From Auriscalpium vulgare (Eukaryota > Basidiomycota > Agaricomycetes > Russulales > Auriscalpiaceae): DNA of 64,000 nt. Position 1 is the first letter of the stretch; every line of letters begins with the position of its first letter. The stretch lies in NCBI GenBank assembly GCA_019915015.1, contig JAHBBC010000014.1:1488001-1552000 (forward strand), in the 5' to 3' direction. Shown piece by piece: positions 44,461 to 56,217 of this stretch. The translations under genes and the position numbers were made by a program. The notes beneath the pieces were generated by a model that saw nothing but the letters and a program-made list of their open reading frames with translations, was not told the origin of the DNA and ran no database searches.

Positions 44461-46795
44461 CTACGCAATGTCCCGCCTTCTCAATTTGACTATGGCGTTC
44501 ACCGGCGTGATGGTCACTCCGGTCGTCCACTTCGTTAACCACGCCCGTCTCTCGGCGATATCCATCTTCACCACATGGTTGGGTAGCAAAATCTCGTAGC
44601 GCCGCACGAGGCAGGCGAGAGTACACACGCTCTCCGCGAGCGCGAATCGAGAGCCGAGGCATGCGCGCGCACCGGCGGAGAAGGTGAGAACTAGGATGTC
44701 GAACATGTCAGCATCGTGCCACACCCTAGCGCAGGGACCGTACATGCGTGTCGAGGCCATCGGTAGGCCTCCGTATCGACGAATCTTTCTGGCTTGAACT
44801 CCTTGCAATCTGCGCCCCATTCTAAAGCTAGACTTGATGGTGTGAACCTCTCCCTTTGATAACGAGCGCACGACAACTCACGATTCCGGTGAACTCCGTA
44901 TATGTCCACGATGATGACGCTGCCCTTGGGTATAGCGACTGGAACCCTCCGCACATCTCCGTGCACGTTGTGACCGTCTTTATGCGGGGAAAACTGGGCG
45001 GTGGTTATCCTCGCGTCCTCTGCAACAATCTTCGCTAGCCGCGGCTCTGCAGGAAAGAGACGCAATGTCTCTCGGAACGTAGCGAGAGTGTATTCCTGAG
45101 ATGTGTGCTATTAGTCGGCGATTCAGTGCATACAGGAAAGGCCCGAACGAATTTGGGGAAGTCATCCTTGAAGGCCTAGAGAGAGTGGGAGTTCAGCGCA
45201 TGAGCCTGATATCAGAATGCACACATACTGATGTAAGGTGAGGTACAGGTGCTGACCCAGGCCATACTTTGGCAGCTTCATCGTACACTTTCTGTTGTAC
45301 TTCTGGATACAAGGCAAGTAGTACAATTTCAAAACTCAACGAATGCGCTGATGTCTCTGAAGATGTGATTTGTTGGTCAGCGGCCTCTGAACGCTAGGTG
45401 AGAGCATACCGTGTCCAGCCAGCAGGAACACCTAAATCATGATATAAGTCAAAGAGCACACTGCATAAGACCACTCACTCACAAAGATGTTGGATAGCAG
45501 CTCATCGTCTGTCAACGCTTTAGCATCTCCCTCCTGTTGCATATTTGCTTGCACCAAGCTCTGCAGGATTGCCGCATCGCCAACCGGAAGACCAGCAACA
45601 ACCGTGTCCCTTGCCGCGCCCACGATCTCGAGCATGTATGTCTGGAGCTCGAAGAAGGCTCGTCGCGTCGCATCCAGACGCCACGAAAGTCCGGGGATCG
45701 GGACAGCCGCAGAGAGGTCGCTCAGCCAATTTGGGGTCAAGACTTTGACAAAGAGGTTACCGACTGTGCCGGCGACGGCTTGGGAGAAGGAGAGAGTATG
45801 CCCTGGAGGTATTTCTTGGGCGGCATCCTCCGTCCAGGAGACGCGCCGTCCGAAGCCCGCCCCCGCGATGATAAGGAGGGTAGCCTGTGTAGCCGTACGG
45901 TCAACAAGCGGCACAAGGGGAGATCAAACGTGGGAGGCCGACCTGAATCATTCGAGGAACGATGTCGAGGGTTATTCCGTTGGTCTGAGTCTCAGTATTG
46001 GCCGCCAACTCTGCGTCGAGTTCTACAAACCATTCGTGCATTATTCTAATCGTCTCAGACCACACCAGCGCATTGTTAGCCTGTTGACTATCATGAATCC
46101 AAAAACCATTCTGCGCAAGTTTGATGACGAACCTCGTTGAAGGCAGGAGACGCTATGCCTTTGTGTCGCTTCCACTCAGAACCCTCTGCTCCAACCAGGT
46201 TCTTGCCATATATTTCGAGGACTTCGTACTGCAGTATATCAGGATAACAGAGTTTTGAGGGGCGCAAAGCTCACCGCTTCCCAGTCCTTTTGGAACTTAA
46301 GTCTATCGGCGAAGACTGTCTTCAAAGCTTCTCCATCCGCGACGTAGTAGTACAGTCGGCCGGAGATAGGCCGGACGGCAGATAATACGGTGCTGCCCAG
46401 TCGCTCGTACACTGAACGACATCTTGGGCGCTCGCACTTAGAACAGGCCATGGAAAGAGCTCACAAGTGAATTTGCCGTAGTAGGCACCAATTGAGCCAG
46501 CCTTCGGCCATAGCGGCCCCACAACGAGGGACAACGTGCGGAAAGGATCCAGCCACTGGATCTTCTGACCGGGCACATCTCTGCGGACAACAATTGCAAG
46601 GGTTCAGCACACGTTCATACCATCAGCCCGTTCTCGTCTTGGGGCACGACGGATCGTTCACGAGCAACCTGGGAACGCTCACTTGATGGTGGCGAAGGCC
46701 TGCTGCAGTCTCAAGATCCAGCGAACTAGGATAAGACCGGCTGCAGCAGCCAAGGCGGTCGACGCTACTCTCACCCAAAATTCGCTGACGGCCAT
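44461..46795 (-). CDS. Cytochrome P450 monooxygenase (second)
   Basis: ATG at 46795-46793 gives a hydrophobic anchor, MAVSEFWVRVASTALAAAAG. After DVPGQKIQWLDPFRT come YYYVADGEALKTVFADR and a C-helix motif SEWKRHKGIASPAFNE. The I-helix is FLLAGHETSAHSLSFE (AGHET oxygen-activation motif), the K-helix ETLRLFPAEPR (ExxR) and the haem loop FSAGARACLGSRFALAE with the axial Cys. The arrangement is that of CYP4/CYP63-like fatty-acid or hydrocarbon hydroxylases common in white-rot fungi, distinct from the P450 at 5.5-7.7 kb. Over ten short exons; the stop is at 44463-44461. The gene is convergent with the alpha-galactosidase, only 126 bases apart, and divergent from the DNAJC17-like gene. Substrate unknown. 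Confidence 0.88.
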
Positions 46796-47124
46796 GATGT
46801 GTTGCGGGTGATGGAGTGTAAGGAACCGGGGGAAATCACTGGGAAATCCAGGGCCCCAAGAAGTTGCCAGCAACCGATGGCGAAAGAGTTACATATTGGC
46901 GCCTACTAGTCGCCTGTTGTTCTGTCAGAACACGACGACTCCGAGATAGAAGCCGGCAGTCGGCGTGGTGTCACAGAGGATTCTGGACGGGAGGCATGGC
47001 GCTGCTACGGACAAGCCGAGAGATATCATATTTAGTATTTGCGCAGTATTTGCGCGCGATGCTGTATACATACTTCCTTAGTAGTGACCATCACTCGCCC
47101 GTGCATCTACGCGCACTTTCTGGC
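46796..47124. promoter_or_regulatory. Short bidirectional promoter interval
   Basis: 329 bases separate the start codons of the P450 (-) and the DNAJC17-like gene (+), so both promoters must share it. It contains repeated ttgcgc motifs (tatttgcgcagtatttgcgcgcg at 47037-47059, quoted as two copies of tatttgcgc), which could be a regulatory site. No motif is assigned. Confidence 0.45.
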
Positions 47125-48446
47125 ATGTCGAACAGCGCGGCAGAGGCAGAGCTCAACTCATACGAGCTTCTAGATGTGGGCATTGAGGCAACCGAGGGAG
47201 AAATCCGGACTGCGTACCGCCAACGCTCACGGAAGGTCCACCCAGATCGAGTGCGTCTGACCATCCTATGCCACTTCTCATTTGGTTCTCAATACTGCCT
47301 TTCAGAATCGAAGCGATCCTGAAGCCGGTTTGTCTTTCTGACATCCCCGTCTCACGTTCGCTTCTGACATCTTCTGCATCCAGGTCGCAAGTTCCACGAG
47401 CTGAACCAGGCATACGAGCTTCTGCTAGACCCTCTCCGTCGTCTCGCCCTCGATGCCAAAATTCGCGTCGTGCAGGCTCGCAAGCAGCGCTATGAAAAGT
47501 ATGATAACAAACGGAAGCATATGCTCGAGGAGCTCGAGCAGCGGGAGGCCGACTTCAAGAAGGCGCGGACGGACAAGGCAGCAGCGGATCGCACGGCCGC
47601 CCATGAGGCGGAGAAGATAAAAGACGAGGGTCGCAGGATGCGCGAAGAGCGCGAGAAGGAGCTACGGAGGAGAGACGAAGAGGCAGAGCAGGCTGCTGCT
47701 GCTGCAAGGGAGGAGAACGAGCCGCCACCAATAGGTATGTCTACTTTCCTCGCGTTCCGTTCTATTTGTGACCCTGCCCACGTACAGGCCAGCTGGACAC
47801 TACTGTCCGCTTCAAATACCCTCTCGCATCCCACTCCGACCTCACCAGCCCCGACGCGCTTAGCTCTTACCTCTCCTCGTTCGGACCAACAGACACATCT
47901 TCCATCGTCCTTTCCATGAAGCCCCCGAAAAAAGCTCCACAAAAGCCGCCAAAGTACGCCACTGCCCTTGTGCCGTTCGCGCGCATAGGTGACGCACATG
48001 CAGCGGTCTGCGCGAGTGGGCGTGCAGAGCGCGGGCTCGGAGACTTCGAGGTGTCCTGGGCTGGAGGCAGCGAGCCGGAAATCCTGGGTTGGCTGCGAAA
48101 AACGGGAAAGTTTGGTGGAGGCGAGACCAAGGCTGATGATGAAGGGAAGGCAAAAGGAGACCACGGAGAGCTCAATGCTGACGCCGGAATCTTGCCGCAG
48201 CACTCAGAGTCGAAGTCATCCGAGACACTATTTTTCTCGTTCCCATCCACATTCGTGCGTGTCGTAACTTCTCTGGAGGCAGTCTCGAGACTGACAACTA
48301 TCGTCTAGCCCGACCTATCGACGCCACCACCTGCTCCAATCGCAACTGGCCTCGACTACGAAACATTGACACTCATGCGCATGCGCCAGGCAGAACGCGA
48401 ACGACTGGAACGAGAATTACGCGAACAAGAGGCCGCTGAGCCGTGA
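47125..48446 (+). CDS. DNAJC17/CWC23-like J-domain protein with RRM-like region
   Basis: Five exons (47125-47250, 47306-47327, 47384-47734, 47788-48254, 48309-48446) total 1,104 bases, 367 residues. ATG at 47125 starts MSNSAAEAELNSYELLDV. The J domain has YRQRSRKVHPDR with the HPD triad, then a 22-base exon (NRSDPEA) and GRKFHELNQAYELLLDP. A long charged coiled coil follows (residues about 90-170, rich in REE and RRR). An RRM-like domain begins TTVRFKYP and includes SIVLSMKPP and YATALVPFARIGDAHAAV. The end is RQAERERLERELREQ. This order (J, coiled coil, RRM) defines DNAJC17 and its yeast relative Cwc23, co-chaperones linked to the spliceosome. The protein should be nuclear. The identity is a family call; orthology to Cwc23 is inferred. 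Confidence 0.88.
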
Positions 48447-48570
48447 TTTGGTCGCATTGCAAGCCTAGTGTATCCATAGATGTACTAACAGACACGCCCT
48501 TTCTTTGATTTAGACCTCTCCCGTCTCTTCTTGAACATCATCACAGAATTCTTTGACGGCCAGAGGAAAT

Positions 48571-49825
48571 CTAGGTATTCGTTCCGTCGACGAGTTCGAT
48601 AAATTTGTTCAACAGCCGTTCCGGCTGATCCCACATAGGCTGGAACAAATTAGCTTACCACGTTAGAGTAGAGCTCAAGCGAAACTCACAATGTGATTCA
48701 CGTCTCTCATAAGATGGAATTCCATACTCCGCCCCTTCCTATCCCCAGCCTGCCGTCGCCGTTGATATTCAGACTCAACCTCCCACATGACACTTATCAT
48801 CTCCCACAGACTCTCCGAGCACTGCAGGAACTGCACACGCGCGTCTCTCCACGCCATCAGCGCACCGTCATCCCCAAAGAATGCACGAAGCATGTTCCGC
48901 TTGAACACCGCTGGATCAATCACCCGCACGCGCATCTCGGAATGGAATAATGCGTAGCGCGAAAGCACCCCGTCTTTTTCCTCCTGTGACATCCTGGCGA
49001 ACGTCGCAACTTTGTCCGGCGGTGGGTTGGCCGGGATGTCGCTCGTAAGATCGGAGGGCACACGCGCATAGCATGCGCGCGAAAGGAACGGGTGCTGGTA
49101 GTATGCGGACACCCACTCGCCGAAGACAACCATTCGCTCGTCATCAGTGAGATCAGGATTCGCGAACGGGCGCGAGAATGGTTCGAGATGCGGGAACCCA
49201 AGTGCCCACCGCGGTCCGTCTATGTCCCGGGCACGCCTCAGTACCCTTCTCGATCCCACACCCGGAAAAACACGCACCAAAATGGATATAATTGCGCAAA
49301 TATGGCTCTACCGTTTCGCGCGCCTCAGTACGCACTGCGTCGAGATTTCCGAACATCCCGGCGAGCGTCCCATTCGCAGATGACCAGCCTATCAGCGCGA
49401 GCCCGCCAATGGTGCGCCCATCAACATGCTGGACGGGCGGGACGTCCTTCTCGCGGATGAAGCGTGCAAGGAACTCGGCTATTTCGACGCCGCGCGAGCG
49501 TACGAATGCGGCCTGGGTGTCGTTGGTTGCATTGGGAGGGGTAATAGGCGCGAGCTCCTCGTCAGTTATGGGAGAGGACCTGGGATAGTCGCGCCGATTG
49601 ACCAGGACGAGGCGCAATTTCTTGGACTGGGCGAAAGGCAGCAGGCGGTGGAATATCGCTGTGGTAGCTTTCTTGGAGTGCCAACGAGTAAAGCGACATA
49701 GATCGCGCACCTCCATGGACGGCAGTGCCATGTACCAGTATGTACGTCGTGTAGGGACGCTCCAGCGGACCTGTGTCCTCATAATAGAGATACGTCCCCT
49801 TGTCACTTACAGGCAATGTTGACAT
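48571..49825 (-). CDS. Alpha/beta hydrolase fold protein
   Basis: ATG at 49825-49823: MSTLPVSDKGTYLYYEDTG. The first intron joins ILVHGTAVHG (HG oxyanion motif) to AIFHRLLPFA. The next part has VLVNRRDYPRSSP and the nucleophile elbow LIGWSSANG, a Ser in a GxSxA context. A further intron joins YIHF to DGPRWALGF. The cap follows, and the last intron adds PMWDQPERLLNKFIELV before TAG at 48573-48571. The catalytic His is probably the one in VNHI shortly before that end. This family of mushroom hydrolases has no known substrate; enzymes of the fold cleave esters, epoxides or C-C bonds. No signal peptide, so cytosolic. It is convergent with the DNAJC17-like gene (124 bases) and divergent from YVH1. 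Confidence 0.83.
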
Positions 49826-50285
49826 GGTTGTCTGGTGTGTAGGTCGTAGGGTGGGGGATACTAGTGAGGCAGAGTGTGACAGCGGGCGTCCACCTGCCTG
49901 GGAGCAGTGATAGCTATATAACTTGAGTCTTGCGGTACAATTTCTGCGCTGCCCACATCAGCGCAGTCGCTGTAAGCACATACGATAAGTATGTTGCTCA
50001 CCGGCACCGCAAACAGACCTTGAGATGGCGCGGCACGCATGTACGAGTTGAACTGAGGACTCGGGAGTGCAACGTTATCCAGCAGCCGTCACAACTCGAA
50101 TATTGCCCATGCGCAGGATGTCATGAGACGCGGGTGGCTGGGAACGGCGCCTAATAGTATAGAAACCAGATCTCGGCGTTTAGATGTCGGCCTTACTACT
50201 GTGCACCTCCACAAAGCTCAAACCCCTGCTGTTCTCGACCTCCATCGCACCCACTCGGCAAGCAGTACAAGACTCATTCATAGCC
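49826..50285. promoter_or_regulatory. Divergent promoter interval
   Basis: 460 bases between the start codons of the hydrolase (-) and YVH1 (+). Both promoters must lie here. An in-frame upstream ATG for YVH1 at 50184 could extend that protein by 34 residues. No specific motif recognised. Confidence 0.45.
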
Positions 50286-52343
50286 ATGGACGACGTCGAG
50301 TTCCATCACATGGACGAAATCGTACCTGGTGTCTGGGTTGGCGACATTCACAGCGCGAAGGACTACGAAACGCTGCGGGAGAACAACATCCACAGCGTCC
50401 TGACCGCGATGCGGGGCAAGGTATCCATCCATGAGGTGCGGAAGATCTCTTGATCTCGGTTTCTGAGACTGACTTCAGTGCAGACATTCATGCAGCAGCA
50501 GATCCTCCTAGACGATACCTACGAGGCGGACGTTCTGCAGCACCTCATCCCCGCGATCACCTTCATCCAGGCCGAGCTCGAAAAGGGCAGAGGAGTGCTG
50601 GTCCACTGCCACGCGGGCACTAGTAAGTACTCCAATCTTTTTTTGATGTCTCCACAATTCTGATCAATTCACAGGCCGCAGCGCAACGATTGCTGCTGCC
50701 TACGTCATGTATTCGCAGAATCTAGACGTTGCTGGCGCGTTGGAGGTCATCCGCAAGGTTCGCCCCAGTATCCAGTGAGGGCTCTCGAACATACCTCATC
50801 GATATTGGGCGCTCACATGCCGCAGACCCAACGAGGGCTTCATGGCGCAGCTGGAGATTTTCCACCAAGCGTCTTACAAGGTCTCGCGCCGGGATAAGGC
50901 CACACGAATGTTCTACTTAGAGCGCGCCGTGGACGATATCCTCAGTCTGTTTTCGCGTTATCAAGGATTCCTGCGATACCTGATACGCATACAGATGGCG
51001 ATGGCACGGCAACGGAGACGGATATGTTTGCAAGGTTCCCTCGTACACCCACGGACTCTGCACCGGCCACCCCTGGCGGACCTCGACGACGCATCCGCTG
51101 CAAGATGTGCCGGTAAGTGCGATCGTCTAAGTGATCTGTGCGTCTGATCCTCAGGTCTTTTAGCTATGAACTAGCCACGAGAGAACACATGCTCGATCAC
51201 GGTCAACTCGGTCCGCCAACACCTGCTCTCGCGTTCTCTCCCGCGACGTCTCGACGGCCCTCTATGCATGACGTGATCAAGCGCCGTCCGTCCGCCTCTG
51301 CCTCCGCGGCGGCCTCCCGTCGACCCTCTTCCAGCCTGCAACTGCCCAGATCCCGTCTAGGCTCCGCAACCGGTCTGCAGCGTCCGGCATTGATGTCACC
51401 AGCCGAGGGTGGCAGCGGTGTTCTCGCCGGATTGGCTGCTTCGCTGTCGATGTCGATGTCAGCACTGGAGACAGAGGACGATGACGAAGTGGACGGAGAG
51501 AAAGAGAAGGCCGGCCCTGACCGGAGGCGAGCGAGGATGCCCTCTGCAGGGGCAGATGGTCGCCCGCGACGACCATCCGCGCCTGAATTTCCTAGCGGGT
51601 TGAGCCAGTTCTCGATGTCAGCCTTGGAAAGCGACGACGAGGACGCGGTAGAAGTAGAGGAAACACCAAGGGTCAAGACAAGCGCTCTCGTCGGGCCTGC
51701 GCCTCGAACGACCTCTAGCGGCAAAGGCGTCCTATCACCCCTCGTCACGTCTCCTGTCCCAGCTCCTATGTCCGGCGGCTACTTCCCGTCTACCACGACC
51801 GAAATAATTCACGAGGATCCGACGAGCCCTGCGGGCCTCCCTGCGGCGGGTCCTCCGCCGCCCGCGCCTTCGTCGGCCACTGCGCTGCAGAGCCCTGCTG
51901 ATCTCGCCGCACAACTGTACGCAAACCCCAAGCTTGCTGCACTGCGTTCACCCATCGTCGGAATGACGCCCATGGCCCCTCGCATCGACAAATCGAGCAT
52001 CAGTCCGCCAATCCTCATGAATCCAAAGTGCTCTGGTTACTTCGTCGAGCCGGTGAGCAGTTCCGACCTTTCTATCGCCACGCCAAACTCATGGACCTCG
52101 TGTGATATAGATGAAGTGGATGGAGTTCTTTCTGGAAGACGGGCAGCTCGCGGGGAAGATCATATGCCCCAACAAGAAGTGCAGCGCCAAACTCGGGAAC
52201 TACGACTGGGCAGGTGTTTGCTGCAGCTGCAAGGAGTGGGTGGTACCGGTAGGTGTCTCGTTTCGATAGTAATGTACTGTCTAACAAAACAATAAATCCA
52301 GGGCTTTTGTATCCATCGCTCCAAGGTAGACGAGATCGTATGA
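50286..52343 (+). CDS. YVH1: Dual-specificity phosphatase YVH1 (DUSP12)
   Basis: Eight exons (50286-50435, 50484-50622, 50675-50774, 50826-50944, 50995-51112, 51164-52052, 52111-52248, 52302-52343) total 1,695 bases, 564 residues. MDDVEFHHMDEIVPGVWVGD opens the phosphatase domain; the P-loop is HCHAGTSRSATIAAAY (Cys and Arg catalytic). The C-terminal zinc-binding domain has RCKMCR, CSGYFVEPMKW, CPNKKCSAKLGNYDW and CCSCKEWVVPGFCIHRSKVD. Yvh1 releases Mrt4 from pre-60S ribosomes through this zinc domain; the phosphatase activity is dispensable for that in yeast. Between the two halves of the zinc domain lies an insert of roughly 260 residues, Ser/Pro-rich and acidic, much longer than in yeast. 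The 50-base intron 4 starts gtctgt, a weak donor, but restores LNGDGTATETDMF. Confidence 0.93.
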
Positions 52344-53079
52344 GTTCCCCACGGACTGTGCCATAAGTAATCTCTGGTCGTATGACTCGTATTCCTCGTC
52401 CTCACGAATCACCGAACCTCCTGACCGTCACTGCACCCTTCACCTCCTGAGGAGCACTGCCTATATCCCTACATCACGCATGTATTCAAATACTGTAGCA
52501 GTTCAATGTACTTAGCAGCTAGGATAGCCAATGTTTTTGTACTCGCCCCATAATAATGGTTACCGGTTACCTGCGAAACCAGACGTCCCTTGTTGCAATC
52601 CAACAACGCAACAGCTTACGTAGAAACGTATACGGACCATAAGGTCAAGCTACGGACACCAACGTACTAATACATATCCTTGTCCATCCATCCTCAAGAT
52701 GCCCCCTGTTGCAAGGCGTCGATTGAACAAGAGCACGGGATCGCCAATTGGCCCATGAGACTCTGATTGAACCCTATTCATAATTGACCCCCGCTGGACC
52801 CTTTCTTTGCTTGGACTCCTTGACAACACGGGGTTGTTGCGCCTCTTCCTCAGCGCTTCAGGGTCTGCCAGAGACAACACGCGCCCTCTTTTGTCTCGTG
52901 GTTGTCTGCACTTGCCGCACCGCTCTCCATGTCCTGGATCCGTCAACAGCCCTTATAACGTCGACGCGACCCCGGCGGCCCCAGCACCTTGTCTCTCGCT
53001 GCGCTTTGAGGCCCCACGTCGTCGTTGTGCTTTGACAACTCCTGGCAGAGTTCAAAAAAAGCTGCGCTTTCCCCCTTCA
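52344..53079. other. Intergenic region, no gene recognised
   Basis: About 735 bases between tandem plus-strand genes. Open frames on the minus strand are shadows. It becomes pyrimidine-rich before the ATG at 53080, as expected of a promoter and leader. Confidence 0.4.
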
Positions 53080-54449
53080 ATGCAGACAGATCCCCACCAC
53101 GGACAGCCAGTCCTGTCCCCCGCGCCGGCCAAGCTAGCCTCTTCTGAGAACGCTCTCGGTCTCCTTCAGGCGCTCCCGCCCCTCCTCGCCTCATTCGCAC
53201 GCAAGCAGCTTCTGCACCAAGAGATGCTTCGTTCAGTCCTCCGGAGCATACTGCCGATGCGTCGGCGGCCCAAAAGTGTAGTGCCGAGTGCCGTTGAGGT
53301 GTGTGGTCGTATGCCGTTCGGCCTTTGTGTGTCCACATTGGCTCATACAAACCCCTGGGTCGCCAGATACCTCTTCCGCAGTCACCACCATCCACGTCAT
53401 TGTCGCCCTCGGAAGATCTACCTCACGACACGCACCCCAACGACGCGCCGCAGGCAGACTCTGCCTCTCCACCGGAGCACCTTCGTTCGCACCGTCGCAA
53501 CCCTGCTCGAGACCTCCGTGCCGAGATTGCAGAGCACATAATCGCCAACGTACGTCTCATTGGCTTGTGCGGTGGTCCAAAATCTAACCACATCCCCATA
53601 GCCTCTGCTTCCATCACCTGAGATGTCACAAAGCCTCAGCAAGAACGCCCCTAGAATGCCCGTGATTGAAGAGTTGGACGAGAACGCAGTGCACGAACCC
53701 GTTGTCCCCTCGACCCCTGAAACAATGGGTGTGACAACGAGCCCCTTGGTGAAAAGGCGCGGTGGAATGACTGCCTTGACTTCCCTGGCAGAAGAGGACG
53801 AGGAGGACGCGGATGACGAGAGCTCTCTCGGCTCCTCCGAGAGCGACTCCGACTCCCACCAAGCTCAACCTATGCCTGCGCTGCCTCGGGACGCTGAAAC
53901 GCTGGATCCGTACTATCAGCTCTTGGAGAAAGACAACCTGAGGCTGCGGGCAGAAGTTGCCGACCTGCAAGCCCAGGTTCGTGCCTTGAAAGAACGCGAG
54001 GGACTCTCCCCGGTATGTTTCAATTACGCTCTGCGTGTCTATGTGTCGCTCATCTGGATGCTCCAGACGAGGCCTCGGAAACCAGCTCGCTCGCCAACAG
54101 CGCCGTTGTTCAGGATGCGGCCATCGCATTTCACGTCCAGCTCGACCAGCAGCAGCGACAGCGACTTCGCGCCCCGAACCCCGCTTCCCTCTACCCCTTC
54201 TCGCAGGCTGCCCAGTCTTTTTGCGCTGTTGGATGACGAAAGGTACCGCTCTCATCTTGTATTTGTCGTTGTTTGCGAGGTATTGACTTGGCGTGTGGTC
54301 AGAATAATGAACGTGATGACTTTGATGAAGACGACGAGGACATGAACGTGGAGAAAATGATGGCGCTGAGAGAGGGCGCGATGGGTGGGCGGACGTCGAG
54401 GCTGGGACACTTCGTGAATGCGAATGTGGAGGATGCGTTCGTTGCCTGA
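53080..54449 (+). CDS. Hypothetical acidic protein with leucine-zipper-like coiled coil
   Basis: ATG at 53080 begins MQTDPHHGQPVLSPAPAKLA. Five exons join in frame: the first ends SVVPSAVE; the second runs from IPLPQSPPSTSLSP to AEHIIAN; the third starts PLLPSPEMSQ. The fourth follows LKEREGLSP, and the last is NNERDDFDEDDEDMNVEKM. The stop is at 54447-54449. Features are a helical N-terminus (ALGLLQALPPLLASFARKQLL), an acidic Ser-rich segment (AEEDEEDADDESSLGSSES), and a heptad-like coiled coil LLEKDNLRLRAEVADLQAQV. A Ser/Pro tract and a conserved-looking acidic end, TSRLGHFVNANVEDAFVA, follow. I do not recognise the family. The coiled coil suggests dimerisation or a scaffold role; nothing more can be said. 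The fourth exon could also be read in another frame that stops sooner, so its limits are provisional. Confidence 0.65.
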
Positions 54450-54656
54450 ACCCCAGGGTTCAGATGCAGTATACTTACATACATTTTGGATTAATTTTGC
54501 ACTGATACCACCATGCAATGTTTCAAGGCCTTTTGTTGCAATCGTTTCTTTCCCAGTATTTGCGAAACATATACAGTACATGTTGTGTGAACTTGAAGGC
54601 TGCGACCGCATTTGTCAACATATCCTGTCTTCCACCAGTGACACTGACCAAGACCC

Positions 54657-56126
54657 ATGCACTTTCGTTCTCTGCCACTCACACTCCTGGTTTCCCTCCT
54701 TAGTCTGATCGCCCATGGGCAAGCAGCCTATCCGGTGACTGAGGAGGCCGCCGTACGCCAGTTCTTCGACAGAAATGCCGTCGGCGCTGCGTCCGATTCT
54801 ACGCACACGAACAACTGGGCCGTGCTGGTATGCGCATCGCGCTACTGGTTCAACTATCGCGTACGTCGTCCACCGCCTGTGCGCCCTCCGTGGCCTGACC
54901 ATAGCGTGACGCAGCACATGGCAAACGCACTGGGCATGTACCGCACAGTGAAGCGCCTCGGCATCCCAGACTCAAACATCATCCTCATGCTCGCGGACGA
55001 CGCGGCGTGCAACACACGCAACCGCTACCCTGGGTGCGTGTTTGCGAACCCCGGCCGCGCGTTGGACCTGTACGGGGAGAACATCGAGGTCGATTATCGT
55101 GGCTACGAAGTCACCGTGGAGAACTTCCTGCGTGTCCTGACCGGTGCGCCGTTGTCATCTCTGTCATCAGCGGGGTTCGTTCTGACTTGTGGTTGGCCGG
55201 TGCAGGTCGTGTGGAGCCGAGCATTCCGCGGTCGAAGCGGCTGCTCACGGACGACCGCTCAAACATCTTCGTGTACATGACGGGCCACGGCGGGAACGAG
55301 TTCCTGAAATTTCAGGACAACGAGGAGATCAGCGCGTTTGACATTGCAGATGCGTTTGAGCAGATGTGGCAGAAGAAGCGGTACGTGTCTTTCTCGTGTC
55401 TCGGCGAGCGATGGGCTAATGAGAGTCTAGGTACAACGAGATATTCTTCATGATTGACACTTGCCAGGCGAACACCATGTATTCGAAGTTCTACTCGCCA
55501 AATGTCCTTGCGACTGGCTCCTCCCGAATCCATGAGAATTCATACTCGGTATTGTCCCTGCCCTCCCCCCCCGGACTTGTTCGCTAAACAACTCTGACAG
55601 TACGAGAACGACGCAGATGTTGGCGTAGCTGTGATTGACAGCTACACACACTTCGTGCTCGAATACCTGGAGGGGATCAACAAGACTAGCTCAAGTAGCA
55701 TGAAGGACTTCGTAGGTTATCTCGCATCTTTTGATGAACAAGCCCTGATGCATTCGTATGTAGTTCGACAAGTATGACCCCGAGCCAATTCGATCACACC
55801 CGGGTGTACGCTCCGATCTCTTCAATCGACCACTTGAACGCACCCTTATCACCGACTTCTTCGGCGGTGTCGCCCACGCGGAGGTGGACGAGTCTTCGTC
55901 TGTCGAAGCTGATTTCCATATCCCACTCGCGGCGCCTCTCGCAAATGAATCGACATCGCAAACATCGACAGTTGACTCTGGACGAGTTGAGCCACAACCA
56001 ATAGCTGCCGTTGAAGCAACAGGGAACATCTCACAACATCTGAGAGCATGGGCCTCCCTTGCGCTAGTAGGGAATTTAGTAGCATGGGTACTTCGCAAAG
56101 GTAATCGGCGCGGACCGTCACCATAG
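54657..56126 (+). CDS. GPI8: GPI-anchor transamidase catalytic subunit
   Basis: Six exons (54657-54860, 54915-55143, 55206-55380, 55431-55548, 55601-55711, 55764-56126) sum to 1,200 bases, 399 residues. A signal peptide ([21 protein letters not shown]) leads into [30 protein letters not shown] follows, then [13 protein letters not shown] with the catalytic His and [14 protein letters not shown] with the catalytic Cys. This is the C13 peptidase fold of Gpi8/PIG-K, which cleaves the GPI-attachment signal and transfers the preformed anchor in the ER lumen. The C-terminus has a hydrophobic membrane span ([14 protein letters not shown]) before the basic [10 protein letters not shown] end, as in fungal orthologues. 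Residues 280-340 are a variable linker. The stop lies 91 bases from the convergent SmD1 gene. The assignment is secure. Confidence 0.95.
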
Positions 56127-56217
56127 CGTAGAGGCTCGCTCGCTCGATACGTTTGCCTGTAATTCAAACGTGCGCGGATACATAAATACGCACATCTGAG
56201 GCCACGCACAGAACCCG

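Noticed and set aside
47490..48203. 237-codon open frame on the minus strand
   Set aside because: It is the antisense shadow of the DNAJC17-like exons, whose J domain, coiled coil and RRM blocks are convincing.
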